From: Fallopia convolvulus
Taxonomy: Eukaryota; Streptophyta; Magnoliopsida; Caryophyllales; Polygonaceae
Reading direction: 5' to 3'
Assembly: GCA_964016875.1 (NCBI GenBank)
Contig: OZ024720.1
Coordinates: forward strand, 42,065,106-42,129,105
DNA: 64,000 nt
Below the pieces are notes generated by a model, which searched no databases, was not told the origin of the DNA, and worked only from the letters and a program-made list of their open reading frames with translations. This document shows positions 50,924 through 62,710 of this stretch, one piece after another (position 1 is the first letter of the stretch; the number at the start of each line of letters is the position of its first letter). Made by a program: the position numbers and the translations under genes.

Positions 50924-53900
50924 TCTACATTATAAAATCAAGAAGAAACGAATAAAAGCATAAATTCGAACCTAGAAACCGAATGGCACATTTAGGAGTG
51001 ACATTTACTTGGACGTTTCATCGAACACTTGGCATGAAGTGTTAGATCACAAGTCATTTCAAAGAGAAAAGGAGAAAAAACAAGTGATCTTTAAAAGACA
51101 TCTAGGCATAAGCACAAAGAATGAGGATAGTATCAAGCCAATAAGCACATTCTACACTACAAAATTAAGACGTATCGAATAAAAGCATAAATTCTAACCT
51201 AGAAACAGAATGCCACATTTAGGAATGACATTTACATGGACAGTTCATCGAACACTTGGCATGCAATGTTAGATCAAAAGTCATTTTTAAGGCAAAAGAA
51301 GAAAAAACAACTGAACTCTAAAGACATCTAGGCATAAGCATAAAAAATGACGATAGTTTCAAGAAAATAAGCACACTCTACACTACAACATCAAGAACAA
51401 TCAAATAAAAGCATAAATTCGAACCTAGAAAACGAATGCCAAATTTGGGAGTGACATTTACATGGACATTTCATAGAACACATGCCGTACCACATTAGAT
51501 CACATGTAATTTTAAAGGCAAAAGAAGAAAAAAAGCGATCTTTAAAGACATCTATGTATAAGCATGAAAAATGACGATAGTATCAAGCAAATAAGCACAC
51601 TCTACACTACAACTTCAAGAACAATCGAATAAAAGCATAAATTCGAACCTAGAAGCCGAATTCCAAAATTAGGAGTGACATTTACATGGACATTTCATCA
51701 AACACTTGGCGTACAATATTAGATCACAAACCATTTGGCGTGCAATGTTAGATCAAAAGTCATTTTGAAGGCAAAAGGAGATAAAACAAGTGATTTTTAA
51801 AGACATCTAGGCATAAGCATAAAGAATGAAGATAGTATCAAGCAAATAAGCTCATTCTGCAGTATAAAATCAAGAACAATCGAATAAAAGCATTAATTCG
51901 TACCTAGAAACCGAATGCCACATTTAGGAGTGACATTTACATGGACATTCATCAAACACTTGGCGTGCAATGTTAGATCACAAGTCATTTTAAAGGCAAA
52001 AGAAGAAAAAAAAACCAGTGATCTTTAAAGACATCTAAGCATAAGCAAAAAGAATGAGGATTGTATCAAGCCAACAAGCACATTCTTCACTACAAGATCT
52101 AGAACAAATAAATAAAAGCATAAATTCGAAACTAAAAACCTTATGCCACATTTAGGAGTGACATTTAAATGGACATTTCATCGAACACATGGCGTGCAAT
52201 GTTAGATCTAAAGTCATTTTAAAGGAAAAAGGAGAAAAAAAAGGTAATCTTTAAAGACATCTAGGCATAAGCACTAAATATGAGGATAGTATCAAGCCAA
52301 TAAGCACATTCTACACTTCAAAATCAAGACATATCGAATAAAGGAATAAATACGTACCTAGAAACCGAATTCCCCATTTAGGAGTGACATTTACATGGAC
52401 ATTTCGTCGAACATTTGGCGTGCAATGTTAGATCAAAAGTCATTTTCAAGGAAAAAGGAGAAAAAACAAGTAATCTTTAAAGGCATCTAGGCATAGGCAC
52501 TAAATATGAGGATAGTATCAAGCCAATAAGCACATTCTACACTTCAAAATCAAGACATATCGAATAAAGGAATAAATACGTACCTAGAAACCGAATTCCC
52601 CATTTAGGAGTGACATTTACAAGGACATTTCGTCGAACATTTGGCGTGCAATGTTAGATCAAAAGTCATTTTCAAGGCAAAAGGAGAAAAAACAAGTGAA
52701 CTTTAAAGACATCTAGGCAGAAGCATAAAAAATGACGATAGTATCAAGCAAATAAGCACATTCTACCCTACAAAATAACGAACGATCGAATAAAAGCATA
52801 AATTCAAACCTAGAATCCGAATGCCAAATTTAGGAGTGACATGTACATGGACATTTCATTGAACATTTGGCGTACAACATTAGATCACAAGTCATTTTAA
52901 AGGAAAGAGAAGAAAAAAAAAAGCGATCTTTAAATACATCTATGCTTAAGTACAAAGAATGACGATAGTATCAAGCAAATAAGCACATTCTACACTACAA
53001 AATCAAGAAGAGTCGAATAAAAGCATAAATTCGAACCTAGATACCGAATGCCACATTTAGGAGTGACATTTACATGGACATTTCATCGAACACATTGCAC
53101 GCAATGTTAGATCACAAGTCATTTAAAAGGCAAAAGGAGAAAAAACTAGTAATCTTTAAAGACATCTAGGCATAAGCACTACGAATGAGGATAGTATCAA
53201 GCCAATAAGCACATTCTGCACTACAAAATCAATTTATGTCGAATAAAAGCATAAATTCGAACCTAGATACCGAATGCCACATTTAGGAGTGACATTTACA
53301 TGGACATTTCATCGAACACATTGCACGCAATGTTAGATCACAAGTCATTTAAAAGGAAAAAGGAGAAAAAACTAGTAATCTTTAAAGACATCTAGGCATA
53401 AGCACTACGAATGAGGATAGTATCAAGGCAATAAGCACAGACACAACAAAATCAAGACGTATCGAAAAATGAATAAATTCGAACCTAGAAACCGAATGCC
53501 ACATTTAGGAGTGACATTTACATAGACATTTCATCGAACACATGGCGTGCAATGTTAGATCAAAAGTAGTTTTAATGGCAAAAGGAGAAAAACAAGTGAA
53601 CTTTAAAGACATCTAGGCATAAGCATAAAGAATGAGGATAGTATCAAGCCAATAAGAATATTCCAGACTACAAAATCAAGAATAATCGAATAAAAGCATA
53701 AATTCGTACCTAGAAACCGAATGCCACAATAGGATTGACATTTACATGGATATTCATCGAACACTTAGCTTGCAATGTTAGATCACAAGTCATTTTTAAG
53801 GCAAAAGAAGAAAAAACAAGTGATCTTTAAAGACATCTAGGCATAAGCACAATGAATGAGGATTGTATCCAGCCAATAAGCACATTCTTCACTACAAAAT

Positions 53901-54758
53901 CATGAACAAATGAATGAAAGCATAAACTCGAACCAAGAAACCTAATGCTGCATTTAGGAGTGACATTTACATGGACATTTTATCTAACACATGGTGTGCA
54001 ATGTTAGATCACAATTCATTTTAAAGGCAAAAGGAGAAAAAAATAAGTAATCTTTAAAGACATCTAGGCATAAGCACTAAGAATGAGGATAGTATCAAGC
54101 CAATAAGCACATTATGCACTACAAAATCAACACGTATCGAATAAAAGCATAAATTCGAACCTAGAAACCGAATGGCACATTTAGTAGTGACATTTACATG
54201 GACATTTCATCTAACACTTGGCGTGCAATGTTAGATCAAAAGTCATTTTAAAGGGAAAAGGAGAAAAAACAAGTGAACTTTTACGACTTCTATGCATAAG
54301 CATTAAAAATGACGATAGTATCAAGCAAATAAGCACACTCTACACTACAAAATCATGAACAATCGAATAAAAGTTTAAATTCGAACCTAGAAACCGAATG
54401 CCAAATTTAGGAGTGACATGTACATGGACATTTAATCGATCACTTGGCATACAACATTAGATCACAAGTCACTTTAAAGGCAAAAGAAAAAAAAAAGCGA
54501 TCTTAAAGACATCTAGGCATAAGTACAATGAATGAGGATAGTATCAGGCAAATAAGCACATTCTACACTACAAAATCAAGAAGAATCGAATAAAAGAATA
54601 AATTCGAACCTAGATACCGAATGCCACATTAAGGAGTAACATTTACATGGATATTCATCCAACACTTGTCGTGCAATGTTAGATCACAAGTCATTTTAAA
54701 GGCAAAAGAAGAAAAAAACAAGTGATCTTTAACGACATCTAGACATAAGCACAAAGAA

Positions 54759-54850
54759 TGTGGCATTCGGTTTCTAGGTTCGAATTTATGCTTTTATTCA
54801 TTAACAAATGAATAAAAGCAAAAATTCGAACCTAGAAACCGAATGCCACA
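54759..54850. repeat. Inverted satellite segment, 44-bp arms with a 4-bp loop
   Basis: The left arm (54759-54802) is the reverse complement of the right arm (54807-54850), with one mismatch and the loop aaca. It stands where normal monomers have about 47 bp between GAATG and AACAAATG, so that stretch was replaced by an inverted copy of what follows. Confidence 0.95.
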
Positions 54851-57800
54851 TTTAGGAGTGACATTTACATGGACATTTCATCAAACACTCGACCTTCAAT
54901 GTTAGATCACAAGTCATTTTAAAGCTAAAAGTAGAAAAAACAAGTGATTTTTAATCACATCTAGGCATAAGCAGAAAGAATGAGGATAGTATCAACCCAA
55001 TAAGAATATTCTACACTACAAAATCAACACGTATCGAATAAAAGCATAAGTTCGAACCTAGAATACGAATGCAACATTTAGGAGTGACACTTACATGGAC
55101 AATAAGCACAAACCTAGAACACTTGGCGTGCAATGTAAAATTACAAGTCATTTTAAAGGCAAAAGGAGAAAAAACAACTGATCAAGCCATTAAGCACATT
55201 CTGCAAAACAAAAAGATGACCGATCGAAAAAAAGCCTAAATTCAAATCTAGAAACCGAAGTCCACATTTAGGAGTGACATTTATTCTGACATTTCATCGA
55301 ACACTTGGTGTTCAATGTTAGTTCACAAGTCATTTTAAAGGCAAAAGGATAAAAGCAAGTGATCATTTAGGACATGTAGGCATAAGCACAAAGAATGCCG
55401 ATAGTATCAAACCAATAAGCACATTCTGCACTACAATATCAAGACATATCGAATAAAAGCATAAATTCGAACCTACAACCCGAATGCCAGATTTAGGTGT
55501 GACATTTACGTGGACATTTCATCGTACACTTGGCATGCAATGTTAGATCACAAGTCATTTTGAAGACAAAAGAGAAAAAACAAGTGAACATTTATAGAGA
55601 TCTAGTCATAAGCATAAAGAACGCGAATAGTATCAACCCCATAAGCACATTCTGCACTATAAAATAAGGAACAATCGAATAAAAGCATAATATATAACGT
55701 AGAAACAGAATTCCACATTTAGGTGTGATATTTACATGGACATTTCATCGAACACTTGACAAATGAAAAAAAATCAAGTGATATTTAATGACATCTAGGC
55801 ATAAGCATAAAGAATGAGGATAATATCAAGCCAATAAGCAAATTTTGCACTACAAAATAAAGAACAATCAAATAAGAGAGTAAATTCGATCCTAGAACCG
55901 AATCCCACATTTAGGAGTGACATTTACATGGATATTTCATCGAACACTTGGCGTGCAATGTTAGATCACAAGTTATTTTATAGGCAAAAGGAGAAAAAAC
56001 AAGTGATCCTTAAAGATATCTAGGCAAAAGCACAAAGAATGAGGATAGTATCAAGACAATAAGCACATTCTACACTACTGATCAATACGTATCGAATTAA
56101 AACATAAATTCGAACCCAAAAACCAAATGCCACATTTAGGAGTGACATTTACATGGACATTTCATCCTACACTTGCAATGTTAGATCACAAGTCATTTTA
56201 AAGACAAAAGAGAAAAAACAAGTGAGCTTTATAGACATATAGTCATAAGCATAAAGAATGAGGATAGTATCAAGCCCATAAGCACATTCTTTACTACAAA
56301 ATCAAGAACAATCGAATAAAAGCATAAATTCGAACTTAGAAACCGAATCCCACATTTAGGAGTGACATTTACATATACATTTCATCGAACACTGGGCGTA
56401 CAATTTAGATAACAAGTCAATTTTAAAGTAAAAATAAGAAAAAACAAGTGAGCTTTAATGACATCTAGGCTAAGCATAAAGAATTAGGATAGTATTAAGC
56501 CAATAAGCACATTCTGCACCACAAAATCAACACCCTTCGAATCAAAGCATAAATTCGAACTTAGAAACCGAATGCCACATTTAGGAGTAACATTTACATG
56601 GACATTTCATCGTACACTTGGCGTGCAATGTTAGATCGCAATTCATTTTAAACGCAAAAGGAGAAAAAATCAGTGAACATTAAAGACATCAAGGCATAAA
56701 AATAAGGAATTAGGATAGTATCAATCCAATAACCACATTCTACACTACAAAACCAAGACGAATCGAACAAAACCATAAACTCCAACCTAGAAACCAAATT
56801 CCACATTTAGGAGTGACATTTACATTGACACTTCATCAAACACTTGGCGTGCTATGTTAGATCAAAAGTCATTTTAAAGGCAAAAGGACAAAAAACAAGT
56901 GATCTTTAAAAACATCTAGACATACGCAAAAAGAATGAGTATAGTATGAAGCCAATTAACACATTCTACACTACAAAATAAACACGTATCGAATGAAAGC
57001 ATTAATTCGAACTTAGAAACCAAATGCCACAATTAGGAGTGACATTTAAATGGATATTTCATCGAGCAGTTGGCGTGCAATGTTAGATCTCAAGTCATTT
57101 TAAAGGCAAAAGGATAAAAAATAAGTGAACTTTAAAGAAATCCATGCATAAGCATAAAGAATGAGGATAGTATCAAGCCAATAAGTACATTCTGCACTAC
57201 AAAATCAAGAACAATTGAATAAAAGCATAAATTTGAACCTAGAAACCGAATGCCACATTTAGGAGTGAACACTTGGATTGCAATGTAGGATTAGAAGTCA
57301 TTTTAAAGGCCAAAGGAGAAAAAGCAGGTGATCTTTAAAGACATCTAGGCATACGCATAAATAATAAGGTTAGTATCAAGCCAATAAGCATATTCTGCAC
57401 TACAAAATCAAGACCAATCGAATAAAAGCATAAATTCGAACCTAGAAACCGAATGCCACAATTAGGAGTGACATTTACATCGACATTTCATCGAACACTT
57501 GGCGTGGAATGTTAGATCTCTAGTCATTTTAAACGCAAAAGGATAATAAATAGGTGAACTTTAAAGTCATCTATGCATAAGCAAAAAGAATGAGGATAGT
57601 ATCAAGCCAATAAGCACATTCTCCAGTAAAAAATCAAGAACAATTAAATAAAAGTATAAATTTGAACCTAGACACCGAATGCCACATTTATGAGTGAAAT
57701 TTACATGGACATTTCATCGATCACTTAGCGTACAATGTTAGATCACAAGTCAATATTTAAAGGCAAAAGGAGAAAAAACAGTTGAACATTAAAGACATTT

Positions 57801-58246
57801 AGGCATAAGCATAAAGAAGGAGGATAGTATCAAGCCAGTATGCACATTAACCACTACAAAATCTAGACCGATCGAACAAAAGAATAAATTCGAACCAAGA
57901 AACCGAATTCCACATATAGGAGTGACATTTACATGGACATTTCATCGAACACATGGCGTGCAATGTTAGATCACAAGTCATTTTAAAGGCAAAAGGTCAT
58001 CAAAAAGTGAACTTTAAAGATATTTAGGCATAAACATAAAGAATGACGATAGTATCAAGCCAATAAGCATATTCTGCACTAAAAAATCAAGAAGAATCGA
58101 ATAAAAGCATAAATTCGAACCTAGAATCTGAATCACACATTTATGAGTGACATTTACATGGACATTTCATCGAACACTTGGCGTGCAATGTTTGATCACA
58201 AGTCATTTTAAAGGCAAAAGGAAAGAAAAATAAGTGAACTCTAAAG

Positions 58247-58320
58247 TTTGTCAATTCTTGGTGTAATACTCACTTCGTTTCTCCATTCATTTTCTTCGAA
58301 ACCTGCGGTAAGTCTTGGAA
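58247..58320. other. Non-satellite filler inside a satellite monomer
   Basis: About 74 bases (beginning TTGTCAATTC, ending GTAAGTCTTGG) replace the usual ACATCTAGGCAT. I do not recognise its source. It has no ORF and no terminal repeats, so it looks like DNA captured during break repair. Confidence 0.6.
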
Positions 58321-59216
58321 AAGCATAAAGAATGATGATTGTATCAAGCAAATAAGGACATTATGCACTACAAAATCAAGACCGATCGAATAAAAGCATA
58401 AATTCGAACCTAGAAATTGAATGCCACAATTAGGAGTGACATTTATCTGGACATTTCATCGAATTGTTCGCGTCCAATGTTAGATCACAAGTAATTTTAA
58501 AGGCAAAAGAAGAAAAAACAAGTGATCTTATTAAACATCTATGCATAAGCAGAAAGAATGAGGATAGTATCAAGCCAATAAGCACATGCTATACTACAAA
58601 GTCAAGACATATCGAATAAAAGCATAAATTCGATCACAGAAACCAAATTCAACAATTAGAAGTGGCATTTACATGGACATATTAGCGAGCACTTGCGTGC
58701 ATTGTTAGACCTCAAGTCATTTTAAAGGCAAAAGGAGAAAAAATAAGTGAACTTTAAAGACATCTAGGCATAAGCGTAACGAATGTGGATAGTATCAAGC
58801 CAATAAGGACATTATGCACTACAAAATCAAGAACAATTGAATAAAAGAATAAATTTGAACCTTGAAACCGAATGCCAAATTTAGGAGTGAAATTGATATG
58901 GAAATTTTATCGAACACTTGGCGTAAAATGTTAGATCATAAGTAAATATCTAAAGACAAAAGGAAAAAAATTAAGTGAACTTTAAAGACATCTAGGCATA
59001 AGCATAAAGAATGAGGATAGTATCAAGCCAATAAGCACATTCTGCACTACAAAATCAAGAACAATTGAATAAAAGCATAAATTGGAAACTAGAAACCGAA
59101 TGCCACATTTAGGAGTGAAATTTACTTGGAGATTTCATCGAACACTTGGCGTACAATGTTAGATCACATGTCAATATTTAAAGGCAAATGGAAAAAAAAC
59201 AAGTGAACTTTAAAGA

Positions 59217-60667
59217 TGTTGACGCGCCTTTACTCTGGACAACAAATAAATTATAAGTCAAGACCCCGCTAAGTATAGGGGAGTCAGGATCGTTCCACGA
59301 GAAGCACAGTTTGTTTATCTATCGACTACTAATTATGAAAATCAAACAAAAACAAGCAAAATACTCATGGCCAGCCTCGTTAACGACTTTGTTAGGGTCG
59401 TTAACGAACCTGTAGAGTACTAACGACCTGAAAATAAATTCGGTACCGAGGCTATGAACTTAGTAACGAACACGATCTAGAAGAATTCAAATAAAAACAA
59501 AGATCTAGGATAAGGGTCACCACAACATAGTCATTCATATAAACTTGTAAGAAGATAAAAATCTTTCCTTTAAATAGATAAATTCATCAATTTTCATTGA
59601 CTAGTAAGTAATTTAATCTACTCTCATAAATTAATTCACTCAATCACTTGTTTTGGATCCAAAGCTTGAAACTTTCGTATTCAATCAATATCAACCTTCA
59701 AGTTTAAAACTTTCTCTCTCGATCAAGTTCAAAACTCAAATTACCTTGACTTTCATCTAGGCATAAACACAAGCAATCTCAAAAATAGATAGAAGGCATT
59801 CAACACATCATCTTACTCATCAAACCATGCATAACTATGCCGGGTTTCAACCCCGACCCTAGATAAGAAAACTATTCACTATTCATAACTAGAAAGAAAA
59901 CAACTTCTATAAAGGAGAACATTGAAAACAAAACAACTACTTCAAATTAATAAGAAAATATCGTCTTATAGAATTCAGAAGAAACCGAAAAATACAGTAC
60001 CGAATCGAAACTCGTGATTAACGACCTCGGCTAACTCTCATCCACCGTGGCTCGATCTCTCACTCTCTCGGCTCTTCTAAACTCGTTTCCTACTCGAATA
60101 CTACTTACCACCCTTCTCTAGGCTATAAAGAAGGGTATTTATAATAATTAAGCTATCTAAATAAAAAAGGATAAAAGATAGAAACCTACTCTTAAAAGAT
60201 AGAAATAAAAACCTAGAAGGATAACAAGACTTAAAATAAAATATAATAACCCTAAAACTCATCAAAAACACCCTACCCACACGGAATAAATTCCCGCACA
60301 GGATCGGTCGGTCATCACCAAGATTTCTCGAAAAACCCTATCGCTAAGCCTCGTTAACAACCCTGCATAGCCTCGTTAACGAACCTGGGTTTTGACTTCT
60401 TCATCACTTCAACTCTAAAAGCGTGGACTTTGACTTCTTCATCTCGTATTCTTCCGTCCGTCACCATAGCATTCCAAATTCAGCTCCAAAAAGCACTGTT
60501 TCCTTGCTAAAACCTACAAAAAAAACACAAAACGGAGTAGCTTCCGTACTTTTAACAAAATATGCAAAACCATCCAAAAACACACAAAACTAACCCTAAA
60601 CTTATCAAAACTAGTCCTAAAAAACTAAGAAAACACCCTAAAAACTATACCAAAAACAAGAACATCA
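59217..60667 (-). repeat. Solo LTR of an Athila-like element
   Basis: 1451 bp, ends TGTTG...CATCA on the plus strand. The flanks aaaga (59212-59216) and taaga (60668-60672) nearly match, and satellite resumes in phase. No primer site or internal part follows. On the minus strand it has a TATA-like TATAAATA near 60139-60146, and its end resembles the R-U5 of the other Athila LTRs (TGGAACGATCC before the 3' end). The motif TCGTTAACGA or a variant occurs at least seven times. Confidence 0.7.
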
Positions 60668-61202
60668 TAAGACATCTAGGCATAAGCATAGAGAATGAGG
60701 ATAATATCAAGCCAATAAGCACGTTTTGCAATACAAAACCAATACCGATCGAACAAATAGCATAAATTCGATCCTAGAAACCGAATCCCACATTTATGAG
60801 TGACATTTACATAGACATTTCATCGAACACTTGGCGTACAATGTTAAATCACAAGTCCTTTTAAAGGCAAAAGGAGAAAAAACAAGTGATCTTTAAAAAC
60901 ATCTAGGCATAAGCACAAAGAATGAGGATAGTAACACGCAAATAAGCACATTGTACACTACAAAATCAAGACGTATCGGATAAAAGCATAAATTCGAACC
61001 TAGAAACAGAATTCCACAATTTGGAGTGACATTTACATGGACATTTCATTGAGCACTTGGCGTGCAATGTTAGATTCTCAAGTCGTTTTCAAGGCAACAG
61101 GAGAAAAAATTAGTGAACTTAAACACATCTACGCATAAGCATAAAGAATAAGGATAGTATCAAGCCAATAAGCACATTTTGCACTACAAAATCAAGAAAA
61201 AA
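60668..61202 (+). repeat. Satellite array 4, about 2.4 monomers
   Basis: The same monomer as in the other arrays. It ends at AAATCAAGAAAAAA, where the next LTR begins. Confidence 0.95.
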
Positions 61203-62107
61203 TGATGTGATTCCATCTACCGAGTCATGGCCCCATGATTTGAGTGAAGATTCCAGCCCTAAAGACAAGTCCAATTTGCACGACAAGGGAGAGTCTTCAT
61301 TTGGACACATATCCAAGGCCGGTGTCCGAGACGCTAAGGAGCCGAGTCAAGGCACGACGCTCTATTATGGGCGCATCACTCCAGAACATGCTAGGGAAAT
61401 TCTTAACAAGATAAAGGAGGAGCTCATGGATCATAAGTTTCCAAAGGTTTACAAAGAAGAAGGTTGGAGTCTCCTTTTGACTCGTGTTCCGACAAGTGAC
61501 TTTTTTGACGATTAAGGACACTTTATAAGTTTTCGGGATTTCGGGTTAATTTATGTAATTTCCTTAATTGAGGGGGTTAATTTTGTAAGGTTTTGTGTTA
61601 GGTTTAAAGTCGGCCTCCTCCTCCTCATTCTCTAGAGATTGAACGAAAAACCTTGTTGCTTACTTTCCTTGCATCTTTCAATTCAAGTTCTTGTTCTTGT
61701 TTTCGTTCGTTCAATTCTCGTTGTTCAAGTTGTTGGTGAGTAATATCTGACAATCTCGAGCATCTTAGATTGTTTGAGAGCTTGGTGAGTCATATCCAAG
61801 TTGTCAAGCATCCATATCCCCTTGTTCTCTCCATTTCGATCCATCATCCATCTCGGTGGTTTCTGCACCCCCTCAGTAAAAGCAACATATCTTTCAATCC
61901 ACTCATCATCTAGGTCTGAAATTTTAAGGGGTTAAACTAGACTTAGAGATCTAACTTCTCGAATTGGAATCACTCAACTCCGAGTTTGGACGAGGAAGAT
62001 CCTGCCAGTTTAAGACGGGTCAGTTGCGTGGTGTTTGTTGTCGGAATTCCTTGGATTCTCGTGGCGATCTCTTTGCACCATCATCCCCTCTATCGATCCT
62101 TTAATCA
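61203..62107 (+). repeat. 5' LTR of the small Gypsy element
   Basis: 905 bp, TGATGTGATTCC at the start, TTTAATCA at the end. The first 300 bases are coding-like: 61207-61515 is open (MIPSTESW ... SDFFDD) and is the same sequence as the 3' end of the element's ORF. Confidence 0.85.
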
Positions 62108-62109
62108 AG

Positions 62110-62121
62110 TGGTATCAGAGC
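62110..62121 (+). other. Primer-binding site, initiator tRNA-Met
   Basis: TGGTATCAGAGC, two bases after the LTR. It is the standard complement of the tRNA-iMet 3' end. Confidence 0.92.
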
Positions 62122-62710
62122 CACGCGAAGGTATCGCCATCTAAATCTTGTTTCGACCTTGAATTTCCACTTGTTGCAAGTTTTAGGTTCGAACTCCTTA
62201 GGGCTGCGTTGTTGTCGTTGTGCTCGGCCTTGTCCGAATTGTTGTCTTGAATTGTGGCATTTTTGAGTCCTTGAATTGTTGAAGTTCTTAGCTGAGTTTG
62301 ATGTTCAACCATGGATGGAAAAACTGCTCAAAAAACGTCCACATAGAACACCAAATGAGTCTTCAAAAGTTGGTAATTGAAAGGGTGCATTTGTTGCTTG
62401 ATTAATGTCTTCCTTTAGTGCTCGATTTAAGTGCGTCTTGCTGAATTTGGCTGAGTAAAAACGTGGGAATTGAGTTCATAATCCAGCTTTCTTTTGACCC
62501 CTTTATATCATTACATGCTTGTTGTTGGTTACGGTGGTAGGATACGGGAACGACACCAAGACAAGACATCTTGTGTTGTTGTGTTTGAGCTTTTCTTGTT
62601 CCATTTTGTTGGTCATCTCTTACTTGCAACTTGTCGGATTTTCATCTCGGGCAAGTCTTGGTGATTAATTCGTGTGACCTCTATACCTTGATCTTTGCCT
62701 TGTTTTTACG
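62122..62710 (+). other. Leader of the small Gypsy element
   Basis: About 0.6 kb, no credible ORF on the plus strand. It would hold any packaging signal. Confidence 0.5.

Larger units (their letters stand above)
39726..59216 (+). repeat. Satellite array 3, about 85 monomers of about 226 bp
   Basis: The same monomer family as arrays 1, 2 and 4, same orientation throughout. Sub-types are more mixed than in array 1. It contains a MITE (50749-50923), a fold-back (54759-54850), a non-satellite filler (58247-58320) and local rearrangements near 47725-47830 and 43280-43390. Two parts of it are a far-apart duplication (about 43150-44700 and 54950-56510). Confidence 0.97.

Noticed and set aside
7591..59216. 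Dozens of minus-strand ORFs of 60-100 codons with the recurring peptide VQNVLIGLILSSFFMLMPRC
   Set aside because: They come from the same satellite sequence read in the same way. The monomer length is not a multiple of three, the frame breaks between copies, and no start context or promoter is kept.
7591..59216. CENP-B-box-like site in the satellite (TTCGAACCTAGAAACCGAAT)
   Set aside because: It lacks the needed spacing and bases of the CENP-B box, and plants do not use it in the same way. I note only a conserved block.
60580..60660. CCCTAAA-like repeats suggesting telomere sequence
   Set aside because: Only scattered, imperfect copies of AACCCTAAAC and similar inside a solo LTR. No tandem array.
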